A stretch of 64,000 nucleotides of DNA from CAYVFC01 sp964450715. Its GTDB lineage: Bacteria; Myxococcota_A; Polyangia; Polyangiales; JAFGIB01. The translations under genes and the position numbers were made by a program. Where the stretch lies: contig CAYVFC010000023.1 in assembly GCA_964450715.1 (NCBI GenBank), positions 11,242 through 75,241 of the forward strand. Reading direction: 5' to 3'. Positions 16,252-25,503 of this stretch are shown piece by piece (position 1 is the first letter of the stretch; every line of letters starts with the position of its first letter). The notes under the pieces were generated by a model. The model did no database searches, was not told the DNA's origin, and saw only the letters and a list, made by a program, of their open reading frames with translations.

Positions 16252-17598
16252 ATGAACGATAGCAGTGCCGCGCAAAGCGATGCCGGAAGCGCCGACGTGC
16301 TCGAGGCGATGGACGCCATGTTGCAAGAGGCGCTCTGTTGCGAAAAAGAGGAACAGCTCGCCGCGACCTGCCTGTTCCTGGTGCTGGGGCTCACCGGTAG
16401 TCGTCTCGCCGTGCTGGGCGAGCTGAACGACGAGGGGAGGTTTGACCTACTCGCCAGCAGCGGCCCCGGGGAAGAGGCCCCGGAATCCCGAACCCTGCAG
16501 GCGCGCGCTCTGCTGGAAAGCGTGGAGGCAAACGGGCTCTGGGAACGGGCGATGAAGAGCGACCGGCCGGTGATGCTCGACCGGCGGGATCCGGCGTCCG
16601 TTCGGTCGGCCGCGCCGAGCGCGGACCAGGAGCCCGGCTGCGTGCTAGGTGTCGCCTTGCGGCAAGACGGCGCGCCGTTCGGCATCCTCGCGGTCGCGGA
16701 CCGGCCCGCGGGTTTCGGGCCGGCCGACGGCGAACGGCTGCGGCTGCTCTCGGTCGGCGTGGCCAAGGGGCTGGCGGGGTTCCGGGCGCAGCGACGGCTG
16801 CGCGAGGCGTACGAGCAACTGCAGGCAAAGCTGGAGGAGCAGACCGCCGAGCTCTTCTCGCTCGAGAAGAGCTTGCAGACGGAGATCGCAGCGCGCGAGC
16901 AGGCGGAGGTGGCGCTGCAGGAGACCGAGGAGCTGCGCGGCGCCTTCATCGAGGCCGTTCTGACCATGCAGGACGAGGAGCGCAACCAGCTGGCCCGCGA
17001 GCTGCACGACGAGATGGGCTCGAAGCTGACCTCCATCTCCATCGGCCTGCGTTCCCTCGACCAGGTCGACTCGGTGCAGGCGGCGAGAAAAGAGCTCGGC
17101 AAGGTACAGAAGCTGGTGGACGGGATCATGCGGGACGTGAGCCGGCTGGCGCGCGGCCTTTACCCCCTGTCGTTGGAGCAGCTGGGCCTGCACGCGGCCC
17201 TGCGCCAGTACGTGGACGAGTTCTCGCGCATCCATTCGCTGAAGGTTCACGTACACGCCGAGAACCTGGACGACGAGCTGTCGGCGAGCGCGGCAAAGGC
17301 GATCTACCGCATGGTGCAGGAGGCTCTCACCAATGTCGCCAAGCACGCCGAAGCCAGGAACGTGAGCGTGGTGCTGGGAAAGAAGGGGTCCGAGATACGG
17401 GTCTTCGTGGAGGACGATGGCCAGGGCCTGCCGGAGAGCACGGCGCGGTCCGAGGGACGGCGGGTGACGGGGATCGGCCTGCACGGGATCCGCGAGCGCG
17501 CCTCGCTGCTGGGCGGCACCATGGAGATCGAATCGAAGAGGGGCGAGGGCACCGCGTTGCTGGTACGCATCCCCGCCCCGCGAGGGGAGCATGGCTGA
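16252..17598 (+). CDS. GAF-domain NarX-like sensor histidine kinase
   Basis: A 448-residue soluble kinase: GAF-like region at about residues 20-170, coiled coil at about 175-225, HisKA_3 dimerisation domain with the phosphoacceptor His near residue 251 (ARELHDEMGSKLT) and an ATPase domain at about 330-445 (N-box EALTNVAKHA, G1 DDGQGL, G2 GIGLHGIRERA). This is the NarX/DesK/LuxR-regulator kinase class. Upstream in-frame codons exist to 16093, but the ATG at 16252 fits the domain start. It overlaps the NarL-type regulator gene by eight bases, which indicates translational coupling and a cognate pair. Signal unknown. Confidence 0.92.
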   Translation: MNDSSAAQSDAGSADVLEAMDAMLQEALCCEKEEQLAATCLFLVLGLTGSRLAVLGELNDEGRFDLLASSGPGEEAPESRTLQARALLESVEANGLWERAMKSDRPVMLDRRDPASVRSAAPSADQEPGCVLGVALRQDGAPFGILAVADRPAGFGPADGERLRLLSVGVAKGLAGFRAQRRLREAYEQLQAKLEEQTAELFSLEKSLQTEIAAREQAEVALQETEELRGAFIEAVLTMQDEERNQLARELHDEMGSKLTSISIGLRSLDQVDSVQAARKELGKVQKLVDGIMRDVSRLARGLYPLSLEQLGLHAALRQYVDEFSRIHSLKVHVHAENLDDELSASAAKAIYRMVQEALTNVAKHAEARNVSVVLGKKGSEIRVFVEDDGQGLPESTARSEGRRVTGIGLHGIRERASLLGGTMEIESKRGEGTALLVRIPAPRGEHG

Positions 17599-18262
17599 GA
17601 TCCGGATCGTGATCGCGGATGACCACGTAGCGGTACGGGAAGCGCTCGCGACCTTCATCGACAGCCAGCGCGACATGACGGTGGTGGCCCAGGCTTCCAC
17701 GGGCAGGGAGGCGGTGGAGAAGACGGGGGAGACCGGGCCGGACGTGGTGATCATCGACATCACCATGCCCGAGGGGAACGGGATAGAGGCCATCGAGAAG
17801 ATCCGGGAGCTGTACCCGGAGGTACGGACGCTGGTGCTGACCATGCACGAGGACCCGACCTTTCTCCGCTCGGCCCTGGCGGCCGGAGGATCGGGCTACG
17901 TGACCAAGCGAGCGGCCGGCGACGAGCTGTTGAAGGCCGTGCGGGAGGTGGCCGGGGGCCGCTCCTATATCAATGTGAGCCTGACGGACAGCGATATCAC
18001 CGATCTGCTCAGCAATCCCCCGCCCCCCGCCGAGGAGACCGAGCGCGATCCGCTGAGCGAGCGCGAACGCGAGGTGCTGACGCTGCTGGCCTATGGCCAT
18101 ACCGGCAAGGAGATAGCGGCCAAGCTCGGGATCACCCAGACCAGCGTGGATACCTATCGCGGGCGGATATCCGACAAGCTCGGGATCAAGCACCGCGCCG
18201 GCCTGGTGCGGTATGCCCTGGAAAAGGGCCTGATAGGCAAGGATGGCGCCGGGTCGGAGTAG
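17591..18262 (+). CDS. NarL/FixJ-family response regulator
   Basis: A 223-residue regulator. Receiver: acidic ADDH at 9-12, Asp56 (IIDITMPEGNG), Thr84 and Lys106. Then a short linker and a LuxR-type helix-turn-helix at about residues 155-210 (LSEREREVLTLLAYGHTGKEIA, TSVDTYRGRI). All phosphorelay residues are present. The gene overlaps the kinase at 16252 by eight bases, so they almost certainly form a two-component system. Its DNA targets cannot be read here. After it, 217 bases without a gene lead to the receiver at 18480. Confidence 0.95.
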   Translation: MAEIRIVIADDHVAVREALATFIDSQRDMTVVAQASTGREAVEKTGETGPDVVIIDITMPEGNGIEAIEKIRELYPEVRTLVLTMHEDPTFLRSALAAGGSGYVTKRAAGDELLKAVREVAGGRSYINVSLTDSDITDLLSNPPPPAEETERDPLSEREREVLTLLAYGHTGKEIAAKLGITQTSVDTYRGRISDKLGIKHRAGLVRYALEKGLIGKDGAGSE

Positions 18263-18479
18263 GGAAAACACTTACATCGATCGCGGTCGCGACCCGGCAG
18301 CCCCGTCTGGATCGGAGGGCAAGGCAGACGCGCTCCGCTGGACCATTGCCGGTGTGGCGATTTTCACCACGGATCCACCCCCAATTTTCCGTTTTTTTAC
18401 GACTTTTTCTCCCCAGCTCGTTTGCTACGATCAATAGTGACGGATCTGGATCTTCGATCGGGCCGTCCTGAGCAATCGG

Positions 18480-18881
18480 ATGCCGAACTCGGTCCTCATA
18501 GTAGACGACGAACCGCTGGTACGAAGGGCCCTGGCACGGGAGCTGGGCCAAAAATTCGTCGTGGTACAGGCGGCCGATTTTGCCGAGGCGCTCGAGGCCT
18601 ACGACCGCCACAGCGAAATCCGCGCGGTAGTGTGCGACCAGGATCTGGGCGCCGGTCCACGCGGCAGCGAGTTCCTGGAGAGGATCAAGGCCACAGCGCC
18701 CGACATCGTCCGCGTCATGGTCTCCGGCAAGCTGGCCGAGGAAGAGAACCTCTCTGCCGCATTGCTGATCTCCGGGACGGCCCAGGTCTGCATCCGCAAG
18801 CCGTGGTCTACCGGCGAGGTGCTGGAGGCGGTGCTCAACGAGCTGCGGTCGCGTTCGAGCGAGATGGAGTCGAACCGATGA
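18480..18881 (+). CDS. stand-alone receiver with KPW motif
   Basis: A 133-residue receiver. Acidic pocket IVDDEP (7-12), phosphoacceptor Asp53 in VCDQDLG, Ser at the switch position (VMVSGK) and Lys in IRKPW. It resembles the receiver at 2017 in the KPW ending and in the RxxVSG segment. Its stop codon overlaps the start of the receiver-DUF4388 gene (ATGA), so the two are translationally coupled and probably act in one pathway. Confidence 0.88.
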   Translation: MPNSVLIVDDEPLVRRALARELGQKFVVVQAADFAEALEAYDRHSEIRAVVCDQDLGAGPRGSEFLERIKATAPDIVRVMVSGKLAEEENLSAALLISGTAQVCIRKPWSTGEVLEAVLNELRSRSSEMESNR

Positions 18882-20494
18882 ACGGCAGGGTACTGCTGGT
18901 CGAGGACAACGCCGATACGCGGAAGCTGGTCGAGACCTTTCTCCGCGCCAAGGGTTTCCAAGTCGTCGCGGCCAGTGACGGTGAAGAGGGCTGGGAAGCG
19001 TGGCAAGAAGGGCAACCGCAGGTCGTCATTCTCGACGCGAACCTGCCCAAGATCAACGGTTTCGAGCTGCTGGAACGGATCCGGAGAACGCCCGCGGGCA
19101 AGACGATCCCGGTCATCATGGCCACCGCGACCTACCGAAGCGAGGAATCGAGCAAGCTGGCCACCGAGCAGTTCAAGGTGGCCCACTACATGACCAAGCC
19201 CTTCCCGCTACACCTGCTGGTACGGCGGGTGCGGGAGCTGATGCCGGGCGAAAAGGCGACGGTGGAGGTCCGCGATCCGCGGCGAGAGGCGCCGAGCGCG
19301 GACGCGGTCCAACCCACGCTGCCCCCGGTGGGGCTACGGGGTCGGATAGAGGGTTTCTCGCTGGCATCGGTGATGCACCGGCTGCACAGGACGCGCATGA
19401 CCGGGGTACTGCACCTGAGCAACGGGGGGAGCCCTCAGGACATCCGCTTTCTCGACGGTCACCCCGTCTGGGTAGAATCCACTCGAGACGCCGAAACCCT
19501 GTCCGCTTACCTGCTGCGGCAGGGACGCATCTCGCGGGCCGACCACGACCTGTGGCAGACGCGGGCGAAGCAGACGGGGCGGGAGCAGGCAGACGTCCTG
19601 CTCGACCTCGAGCTGCCGGGAACGAGCGAGATCGTGCAGGCATTACAGGAGCACCTGCGCACGAAGATCCTGGATTGCCTGGCCTGGGAAGAGGGAGAAT
19701 ACCTCTTCGAGGAGCGACAGAGCTTCAGCAACGAGCTTCCGGTCTTTACCCTGAACACGCCGCGGCTGATCATCGACGCGTTCGCCGAGCGCTTCAAGGC
19801 TCGGCAGCTGGAGCGAATCCTGGGGGTGGTCGGCACGGCGCACAACCGCAGCTCGAACGACCCGCCGGCTGCCATCGCCAGGTACCTCGAGGCCCGCGAG
19901 ATCGACCAGCTCGCCTACGCCGTGGACGCCATACGCGTGCATACCGCCCCCGGCCCGGCCTACGCGCAGGAGCAGCTCGAGTTGACCGTATCGGAGCAGC
20001 GGATCCACGCCCTGGCCGTATGCGGCATGACCGTGGGCGAGATATGCGAAAGGGTTCCGCGCGATAAGGCGTTGAAGCTCCTCTGCGCGTTGCACGTGCT
20101 GGAAGTCGTTCGTTTCTACTCGCCGTCCGCCGAGGAAGCCCGGAAGCAATCTCAATCGACGCGACGCGTGAGCGAAAGGCTTTTCCCGGAAGCGACCCGC
20201 AACCGCTGGCTCTCCGAGAGCGAACGCGTGACGGCCCGACCCAAGAAACCCGTGAGCGACGGGCCGAAGTCGAGCAACGGGTCGCAGGCCCCCGCCGAGG
20301 CGCGCGGAGAAGAGGCGTGGCGCGTGGCGGCGCGACGCGAACGGGAACGGCTGGAAGCGAAGGCCGTGCCGCCGGCGGACGCGAACGATTCCTATAGGGG
20401 CCGCAAATCGGGCCGCTTCGACAAGCGCTCGGGAGAGCCAAAGCAGAGCGATAGACCGAAGTCCAAGAAAGCGCGCGGCGGTCCGGCGGCCTGA
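18878..20494 (+). CDS. receiver-DUF4388 (PATAN) protein with basic tail
   Basis: A 538-residue protein with a receiver at residues 1-120 (Asp in VILDANLPKING, Lys in MTKPF), a DUF4388/PATAN domain at about 145-330 (GRIEGFSLASVMHRL, TGVLHLSNG, RFLDGHPVWVES) followed by helical winged-helix-like segments to about 430, and a Lys/Arg/Ser-rich disordered tail of about 100 residues. DUF4388 proteins are common in Myxococcota and cyanobacteria as regulatory adaptors, for example in gliding or polarity systems; the role here is inferred only. It is coupled by ATGA overlap to the receiver gene before it. A symmetric hairpin follows the stop codon. Confidence 0.85.
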   Translation: MNGRVLLVEDNADTRKLVETFLRAKGFQVVAASDGEEGWEAWQEGQPQVVILDANLPKINGFELLERIRRTPAGKTIPVIMATATYRSEESSKLATEQFKVAHYMTKPFPLHLLVRRVRELMPGEKATVEVRDPRREAPSADAVQPTLPPVGLRGRIEGFSLASVMHRLHRTRMTGVLHLSNGGSPQDIRFLDGHPVWVESTRDAETLSAYLLRQGRISRADHDLWQTRAKQTGREQADVLLDLELPGTSEIVQALQEHLRTKILDCLAWEEGEYLFEERQSFSNELPVFTLNTPRLIIDAFAERFKARQLERILGVVGTAHNRSSNDPPAAIARYLEAREIDQLAYAVDAIRVHTAPGPAYAQEQLELTVSEQRIHALAVCGMTVGEICERVPRDKALKLLCALHVLEVVRFYSPSAEEARKQSQSTRRVSERLFPEATRNRWLSESERVTARPKKPVSDGPKSSNGSQAPAEARGEEAWRVAARRERERLEAKAVPPADANDSYRGRKSGRFDKRSGEPKQSDRPKSKKARGGPAA

Positions 20495-20499
20495 CCCGG

Positions 20500-20518
20500 G
20501 AAGCGGTTTTCCCGCTTC
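20500..20518. terminator. hairpin between convergent genes
   Basis: GAAGCGG, a four-T loop, then CCCGCTTC form a short symmetric hairpin lying between the stop codons of two converging genes (20494 and 20525). It has no T run on either side, so terminator function is likely but not certain. Confidence 0.5.
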
Positions 20519-20524
20519 TGCTGC

Positions 20525-20860
20525 TCACGATTCGCCGGGCGAGCCGACGGAGAGGTTCTCGAATAGCCTGTTCAACCCCCACACATCCCGGGCGCGCAGG
20601 CTCTCGAACTGCACGCCCATGGCGGTCTTCGTCACCCAGCGAACCGCGGCATAGACCTCGGTGTCGGAATCGAGCGCCGGCAGACGGAAACGGAGGCGCA
20701 GCCGGGTTCCGAAGGGCAACGGCTCGGCGACCTGCAGCAACATGCCGCCCAGGCTCAGGTTCACGGTGAGACCGGATATCTCACGGTCTCCGATCGCCGC
20801 CTCGACCGGGATGCGATACTCGTAGCGCGCATAGGTGCGTTTTTCGGTGCTCTTCGGCAT
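20525..20860 (-). CDS. single-domain PilZ protein
   Basis: A 111-residue protein that is essentially one PilZ domain. TYARYEYRIPV carries an R-x3-R pair; VNLSLGGMLL matches the D/NxSxxG motif with Asn in first position. The strands GTRLRLRFRLP and AVRWVTKTAMGVQFE complete the barrel. It converges on the receiver-DUF4388 gene with a hairpin between them. As a third PilZ protein in 17 kb it suggests several c-di-GMP outputs in this block, but its target is unknown. Confidence 0.88.
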   Translation of the reverse strand: MPKSTEKRTYARYEYRIPVEAAIGDREISGLTVNLSLGGMLLQVAEPLPFGTRLRLRFRLPALDSDTEVYAAVRWVTKTAMGVQFESLRARDVWGLNRLFENLSVGSPGES

Positions 20861-21420
20861 GGGTATTGCTTAGTCTTCTACGACCGGTGGCTTGATCCGA
20901 CGCATCATACCCTTATGCGGCTCGATGGGAAGGCAATCCCTCGATGGGAAGGCGTCCCCGCCCGTGCCCGGAACGCTCACGGAAACGGGGGGCGAGTGGC
21001 GAGGGTCGCGGGCATATGGGCGGGGAGCCTTCGATACCACTCGAAACGGCGGGTTGTCAGAGTACTTAACCCTGTATCAGTTCGCCGTCGTCGCGAGGGC
21101 GCTATTGTCGAGGCAGTTCGCGAGCGCGCCCCCGAGCGAGCGACCGAGCGGTAGCAGCGCTACGGCGAGCGAGCGAGGACGAAAACCGCGAAATGTCCGA
21201 CGGTAGCGGCCGCAGTAGAGGGCGACCTGACACGGTAGTGCTGCACGCTGGCGCTGGACGCCCTGCACGCTGCGCTGCGGGATTTCCGACGGCGCGATCC
21301 GGGCGGTCTAGTAAGCTGACCCCGTTTCCGCCTTCACGGTAACTGCACGAAAGGGGTTAACGAACGGCGCGGCCCGCCGAAGTTAACCTCTAAGAGCCAT
21401 TTTCCCACCAGGAGGAGACC
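20861..21420. other. 560-bp intergenic region with a diverged palindromic-repeat core
   Basis: No gene is supported. At about 21090-21195 the sequence carries GAGGGCGCTATT and CGAGGACGAAAACCGCG, relating it to the core of the elements at 8451 and 13771, plus a small GGTAGC/GCTAC hairpin. Near 21230-21290, TGCTGCACGC/CCTGCACGC segments repeat. The last bases carry CAGGAGGAGACC, the ribosome site for the gene at 21421. Confidence 0.5.
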
Positions 21421-21825
21421 GTGAAATTCATCGATGATATATGGCCCGTGGTGTCGGGCGAAGGTCCGGTGCTGATCGTGGACGACTCGCTCGATCTCGC
21501 CGTGAGCCAGGCGGTCGCCGAACGCTTCTCGCGCGATTGCCGACCGGTCCAGCTGGCAGGCGATACGCGAGAGGCGCTCGAGCTGTACGAGCGGAGCCAA
21601 CCGTCCCTCATCGCCCTGTGCGACATCGGCGAGGGCGGGGAGGCGATCGCATTTCTGAAAGAGCTCGAAGAGAAACGGCGCGGGGATCCTATCCAGGTGT
21701 GCGTGATAACCGAAACCTGGCAAAGCCCCGATCCGATGGCGCGGCCCGAGCGGGTGGTGGCCGTTTCGCCAAGCTTCAGCATATGCGAGCTGCTCGACAT
21801 CACCCGGGAGCTCCGCGCCGCGTAA
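21421..21825 (+). CDS. degenerate receiver-like protein
   Basis: A 134-residue receiver-fold protein beginning with GTG after a strong AGGAGGAG site. It keeps the front acidic pair (VLIVDDS at 17-23), but the phosphoacceptor region reads LIALCDIGEGGEA, and the conserved Lys region reads VVAVSPSFS with no Lys. Phosphorylation is possible but signalling by the standard switch seems unlikely. No other domain is present. The flanking repeats separate it from the TetR operon. Function unknown. Confidence 0.7.
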   Translation: MKFIDDIWPVVSGEGPVLIVDDSLDLAVSQAVAERFSRDCRPVQLAGDTREALELYERSQPSLIALCDIGEGGEAIAFLKELEEKRRGDPIQVCVITETWQSPDPMARPERVVAVSPSFSICELLDITRELRAA

Positions 21826-21847
21826 CCGCCCTCGTATTTCATCCTGC

Positions 21848-21967
21848 CTGTCATCTCGACCGGCCCCGCATCTCGAACGGCCCCGCATCTCGAACGGCCC
21901 CGCATCTCGAACGGAGGGAGAGATCCGAATCCTCTCGCGGAGATCTCTCACTACGGTCGAGATGACA
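21848..21967. repeat. TCATTTCGA-type inverted repeat, copy 3, with internal tandem units
   Basis: The left arm is CTGTCATCTCGACC and the right arm GGTCGAGATGACA. Between them a 17-bp unit (CGGCCCCGCATCTCGAA) is repeated three times, followed by AGATCTCTCACTACGG. It lies between the degenerate receiver gene and the TetR operator. Confidence 0.75.
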
Positions 21968-21992
21968 ACTCATTTAAAGGGTCACTTTTCTA

Positions 21993-22047
21993 TTGACCGA
22001 CTGTTCGGTCGGTGACAATAATCGATTTATGACCGACTGGTCGGTCG
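21993..22047. promoter_or_regulatory. double TetR-type operator over a promoter
   Basis: Two dyads share the half-site ACCGAC/GTCGGT: ACCGACTGTTCGGTCGGT (21996-22013) and GACCGACTGGTCGGTCG (22031-22047), centres about 35 bases apart. A TTGACC -35-like hexamer overlaps the first. This is the classic layout for autoregulation by the TetR protein encoded 25 bases downstream. Confidence 0.8.
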
Positions 22048-22071
22048 TTCGTGTAGAAAACGAGGCCGCTG

Positions 22072-22695
22072 ATGTCGCCCAAGATCGTCGATAAGGATGA
22101 AAAGAGGAGGCTCATCGCAAAGGCTGCTGCGCGGGTGTTCGGCGAAAAGGGGTTCGAGACTACGCGCATGGAGGACGTGGCCAGAGCGGCCTATGTGGGC
22201 AAGGGAACGCTCTACGAGTACTTCCGGAACAAGGAAGAGTTGCTGCAGGGCTCCTTCGCCGTGTTCGTGCAGGACATCGAGCGCGACCTGCTCGCCGGTC
22301 TCGACCTGTCCGCGCCGCCCGAGCAGGCATTGCGCGGCCTAGCCGACGCGACGCTGCAGTCGATGCGAGACTGGGGCGAGGACTACCGCTTCTTTCTGGA
22401 GTACATGCTGCACGTCAGCCGTACCCGGGGCGAGTTCCCCCTGCTCGGCTCCATGCTCTCCGAGTTTCGCCAGGCGATCGCCGGCCTGCTGCAGGCCGGC
22501 ATCGCGCAGGGGACTTTCCGCAGCGACATCGAGGTCGAGACCACGGCCGCGGCCCTAGCTGCCTGGTTCGACGGAGCGGTCCTGCACTGGATCGTGCTGC
22601 CCGACGGAGCGGGAATAGAGGAAATGAACGCGCGCTACCTGGAGATGATGTTCCACGGGCTTCTGGCACCTGGCAAAGCGAAAGGAAAGCCATGA
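22072..22695 (+). CDS. TetR-family transcriptional repressor
   Basis: A 207-residue TetR protein. The helix-turn-helix is at about residues 15-55 (AARVFGEKGFETTRMEDVA, GKGTLYEYFRNKEEL), and the C-terminal ligand domain has a TetR_C-like helical pattern. Two ACCGAC/GTCGGT dyads upstream make autorepression likely. The stop codon overlaps the RND transporter start by four bases (ATGA), so repressor and pump are cotranscribed and the repressor probably responds to a pump substrate. Confidence 0.93.
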   Translation: MSPKIVDKDEKRRLIAKAAARVFGEKGFETTRMEDVARAAYVGKGTLYEYFRNKEELLQGSFAVFVQDIERDLLAGLDLSAPPEQALRGLADATLQSMRDWGEDYRFFLEYMLHVSRTRGEFPLLGSMLSEFRQAIAGLLQAGIAQGTFRSDIEVETTAAALAAWFDGAVLHWIVLPDGAGIEEMNARYLEMMFHGLLAPGKAKGKP

Positions 22696-25475
22696 GGGAA
22701 AAGCTCTACGACGCACTGGCCGCTGTCACCTTCCGCAGGCCCTGGACGCTGTTCGTCACCGCGCTGCTGCTCTCCGTCGTCGGCGGGTGGCTCTCCAGCT
22801 CGCTGAAGATGGAGACCCGGGTGCTGGATCTGCTGCCCGCGGACGATCCGGCCTCGACCGAGTACAACGACATCATCCAGCAGTACAGCTCGGCCTCCCA
22901 GATCATCGTCGGTATCGAGGGAGACGAGCGCCGGCAGATGATCGCCTTTGCCGAGAGGCTGGAGAAGCGGATAGGCGCGGTAACTTTCAAGAGCCATCAG
23001 GGCGAAACGCTGCCCTTCATCAAGCGCATCACGGTGCGGCTGGATGAGGAGTTCATCGCCGAGCACGGGCTGATGCTGGCCAAGCTGAGCGATCTGGAGA
23101 ACTTCGACGAGCTGTTCCAGCGACTCGAGCTCGCGCCTCTGCTGGCCGCCTATAACGACTTCTTCGAGCGCGAGTACGTGGAGGACTCGGGCAGCGTCAC
23201 CGAGCGGGAGAAGGAAGACAGCGCCATCAATGCGCTCAAGGGCATCCTCACCTGGCTGGAGGGCGTGGAGATGGCCGCGGCCGGCGGCGATAGGCTGGCA
23301 TCCCGAGCCGAGCAGGCCGCAGATCTGCTCTCGGTGGGCGAGCCCTACTTCTTCTCGGACGACAACCGGATGATGCTGGTGATGATCCTGCCCGCCATCT
23401 CCATGGACCGCATGGAGGAGGTGCTGAGCGGCGTGGAGTCGCTGGAGAGGCTGATCGACGAGATCGAGGGAGATTTCCCGAGCTTGAAGGTGCGCACCAC
23501 CGGCATGCCGGTGATGGGATACGACGAGATGCAGGTGGTGAACGAGGACATGGGCCTGAGCCTGCTGGTCTCCTTCGCCCTGGTGCTGGCCATCTTCGTC
23601 ATCGCCTTCCGCATGTGGACGGCACCGCTCTTGGCCATGATCACCCTGACCATGGGCATCGTCTGGACCACGGGTTTCATCGCGCTGAGCTTCGGCCGGC
23701 TCAACCTCTTCACCGCCATGTTCGGGGTCATCCTGGTCGGGCTGGGCATCGACTTCTCCATCCACCTCAACTCGGCCTTTTCCACCGCCCGCAGTCAGGG
23801 AATGGACCACGCGACCGCGCTCAGGGAGATGTACCGCCGGGCGGGAAACGGGGTGATGACCGGCTCGGTCACCACCGCGGCCGCCTTCTTCGCCCTGGCC
23901 TTCACCGGGCTGCAGGCCTTCGTCGAGCTGGGGGTGGTGCTGGGAGCGGGCATCCTGCTGACCATGACTGCCTCCATGGTCGTGCTTCCGGCCATGTTCA
24001 GCATTCACGAGCGTCTGGCCGAACGGCTCTCGGGCGGCAAGCCGCGCCAGCCCGGGTCCGTGCGGCTGGCGCTGCCCTTTTTGGCCGCGACCGGCGAGTT
24101 GATCGGGAAACGTCCCTGGCCGGTGCTGGCGCTGATGGTGGTGCTCACCGGGGGCTTCAGCTGGGCCTCGCTAGGCGCGGAGTTTGAAAAAGATATGCTG
24201 GAGATGGAGCCGCCGGACATGCAGTCCGTATTGCTGCACAAGGATATCTTGAAACGCTTCGAGCTGCACCCCGACTTCACCATGATCACCACCGAGGACC
24301 TGGAGCAAACCCGCACCATCGTCGAGCGGGTCAAGAAGAACCGGCTGGTGGGCCGGGTGGACGCCATCACCGAGTTCCTCCCCTCGGAGAAGCAGCAGAA
24401 GCGGCGCGCCCGCATCGCGAAGCGCATCGGCGAGCGCATGCGGGCGCTGTCCGAGCCGCGGGTGACGGCCGGGCTGCCGGGCGGCACCGCGGTGCTCGTC
24501 CCCCCGCAATCCCATCTGCCGGACCGGGTGCCCGAGGAGCAGGTCGAGCAATTCCTCTCCGAGCTCGACCGGCTGCAGATGAACGTACAGGAGATCGGCA
24601 CCCTGGCTTTCACCTCGCTCAAGGAGCGCCTGCGCTCGGTCTGCGAGCGGCTGAGCGGCGGGGAAAACGCCGGCGCATCGCAGATCCTCGCCCTGAAGAA
24701 ACGGCTGGCGGCGGAAAAGGACCTGGCCGCCGCCATGGGCGCCTATCAGCAGGCCTACGTGCCTCTGCTGGCCGGGCGGCTGGCCCGCATGGCCAACACC
24801 TCGCCTATCACTCTGGATACGCTTCCCGAATCCATCAAGGAGAGGTACCTGAGCGGTGAGGGCAAGAACCTGATCACCATCTACGCCTCGGTGGATCTCT
24901 GGCACGAGGACAAGCTGGACCTGTTTTTGCAGGCCATGAGGCGGGTGGCGGACCGCTTCACCGGCACGGTGGTGCTGATGGAGAAGCTCATCGAGCTGAT
25001 GACCGACGAGGGGCTGAAGGCCACGCTGCTGGCGCTGGGCACGGTGCTGGTGCTGCTCTTCATCGACTTCCGCCACCCGGGCTACGTGGTCCTGGGGGCG
25101 ATACCGCTGCTGGCGGGCTTCGTCTGGATGATGGGGTTGTTCGTGCTGGTGGGAAAGAAGTTCGACGTGGCCAACGTGGAAGCCATCCCGCTCATCCTGG
25201 GCATCGGCATCGACGACGCGGTGCACGTGCTGCACGCGGTCAAGCAGCGCGGGGTCAAGGCCATGCCCGAGGTGCTGCGCCACACCGGTCGGGCGCTGGT
25301 GCTCACCACGCTGACGACCGCCATCGCCTTCGGCTCCATCGCCTTCTCTGCTCACCGCGGCATGGCGGGGATGGGGATCCTGCTGGTGCTCGGCGTCTGG
25401 TCCTGCCTGGTCACCTCGCTGGTGCTCCTGCCCGCCCTGATGAAAATCTTTTTGAAGGAAAGGGAGTCGAAATGA
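22692..25475 (+). CDS. RND superfamily exporter (MMPL/SSD-type)
   Basis: A 927-residue membrane transporter with RND duplication: TM1 near residues 17-35, a periplasmic domain, five helices at about 287-435 with the proton-path-like GLGIDFSIHL, then TM7 near 475-495, a second periplasmic domain, and helices at about 774-920 with GIGIDDAVHVLH. The size and the paired GxGIDxxxH motifs fit the MMPL/hopanoid-transporter-like branch rather than AcrB. The stretch at 500-760 includes a coiled segment. It follows the TetR gene by a four-base overlap and precedes the LolA-like gene by 28 bases. Predicted export of a lipid or hydrophobic compound; substrate not known. Confidence 0.92.
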   Translation: MREKLYDALAAVTFRRPWTLFVTALLLSVVGGWLSSSLKMETRVLDLLPADDPASTEYNDIIQQYSSASQIIVGIEGDERRQMIAFAERLEKRIGAVTFKSHQGETLPFIKRITVRLDEEFIAEHGLMLAKLSDLENFDELFQRLELAPLLAAYNDFFEREYVEDSGSVTEREKEDSAINALKGILTWLEGVEMAAAGGDRLASRAEQAADLLSVGEPYFFSDDNRMMLVMILPAISMDRMEEVLSGVESLERLIDEIEGDFPSLKVRTTGMPVMGYDEMQVVNEDMGLSLLVSFALVLAIFVIAFRMWTAPLLAMITLTMGIVWTTGFIALSFGRLNLFTAMFGVILVGLGIDFSIHLNSAFSTARSQGMDHATALREMYRRAGNGVMTGSVTTAAAFFALAFTGLQAFVELGVVLGAGILLTMTASMVVLPAMFSIHERLAERLSGGKPRQPGSVRLALPFLAATGELIGKRPWPVLALMVVLTGGFSWASLGAEFEKDMLEMEPPDMQSVLLHKDILKRFELHPDFTMITTEDLEQTRTIVERVKKNRLVGRVDAITEFLPSEKQQKRRARIAKRIGERMRALSEPRVTAGLPGGTAVLVPPQSHLPDRVPEEQVEQFLSELDRLQMNVQEIGTLAFTSLKERLRSVCERLSGGENAGASQILALKKRLAAEKDLAAAMGAYQQAYVPLLAGRLARMANTSPITLDTLPESIKERYLSGEGKNLITIYASVDLWHEDKLDLFLQAMRRVADRFTGTVVLMEKLIELMTDEGLKATLLALGTVLVLLFIDFRHPGYVVLGAIPLLAGFVWMMGLFVLVGKKFDVANVEAIPLILGIGIDDAVHVLHAVKQRGVKAMPEVLRHTGRALVLTTLTTAIAFGSIAFSAHRGMAGMGILLVLGVWSCLVTSLVLLPALMKIFLKERESK

Positions 25476-25503
25476 TGTCGAAAACAAGAAATGGAGGTGC
25501 GAG

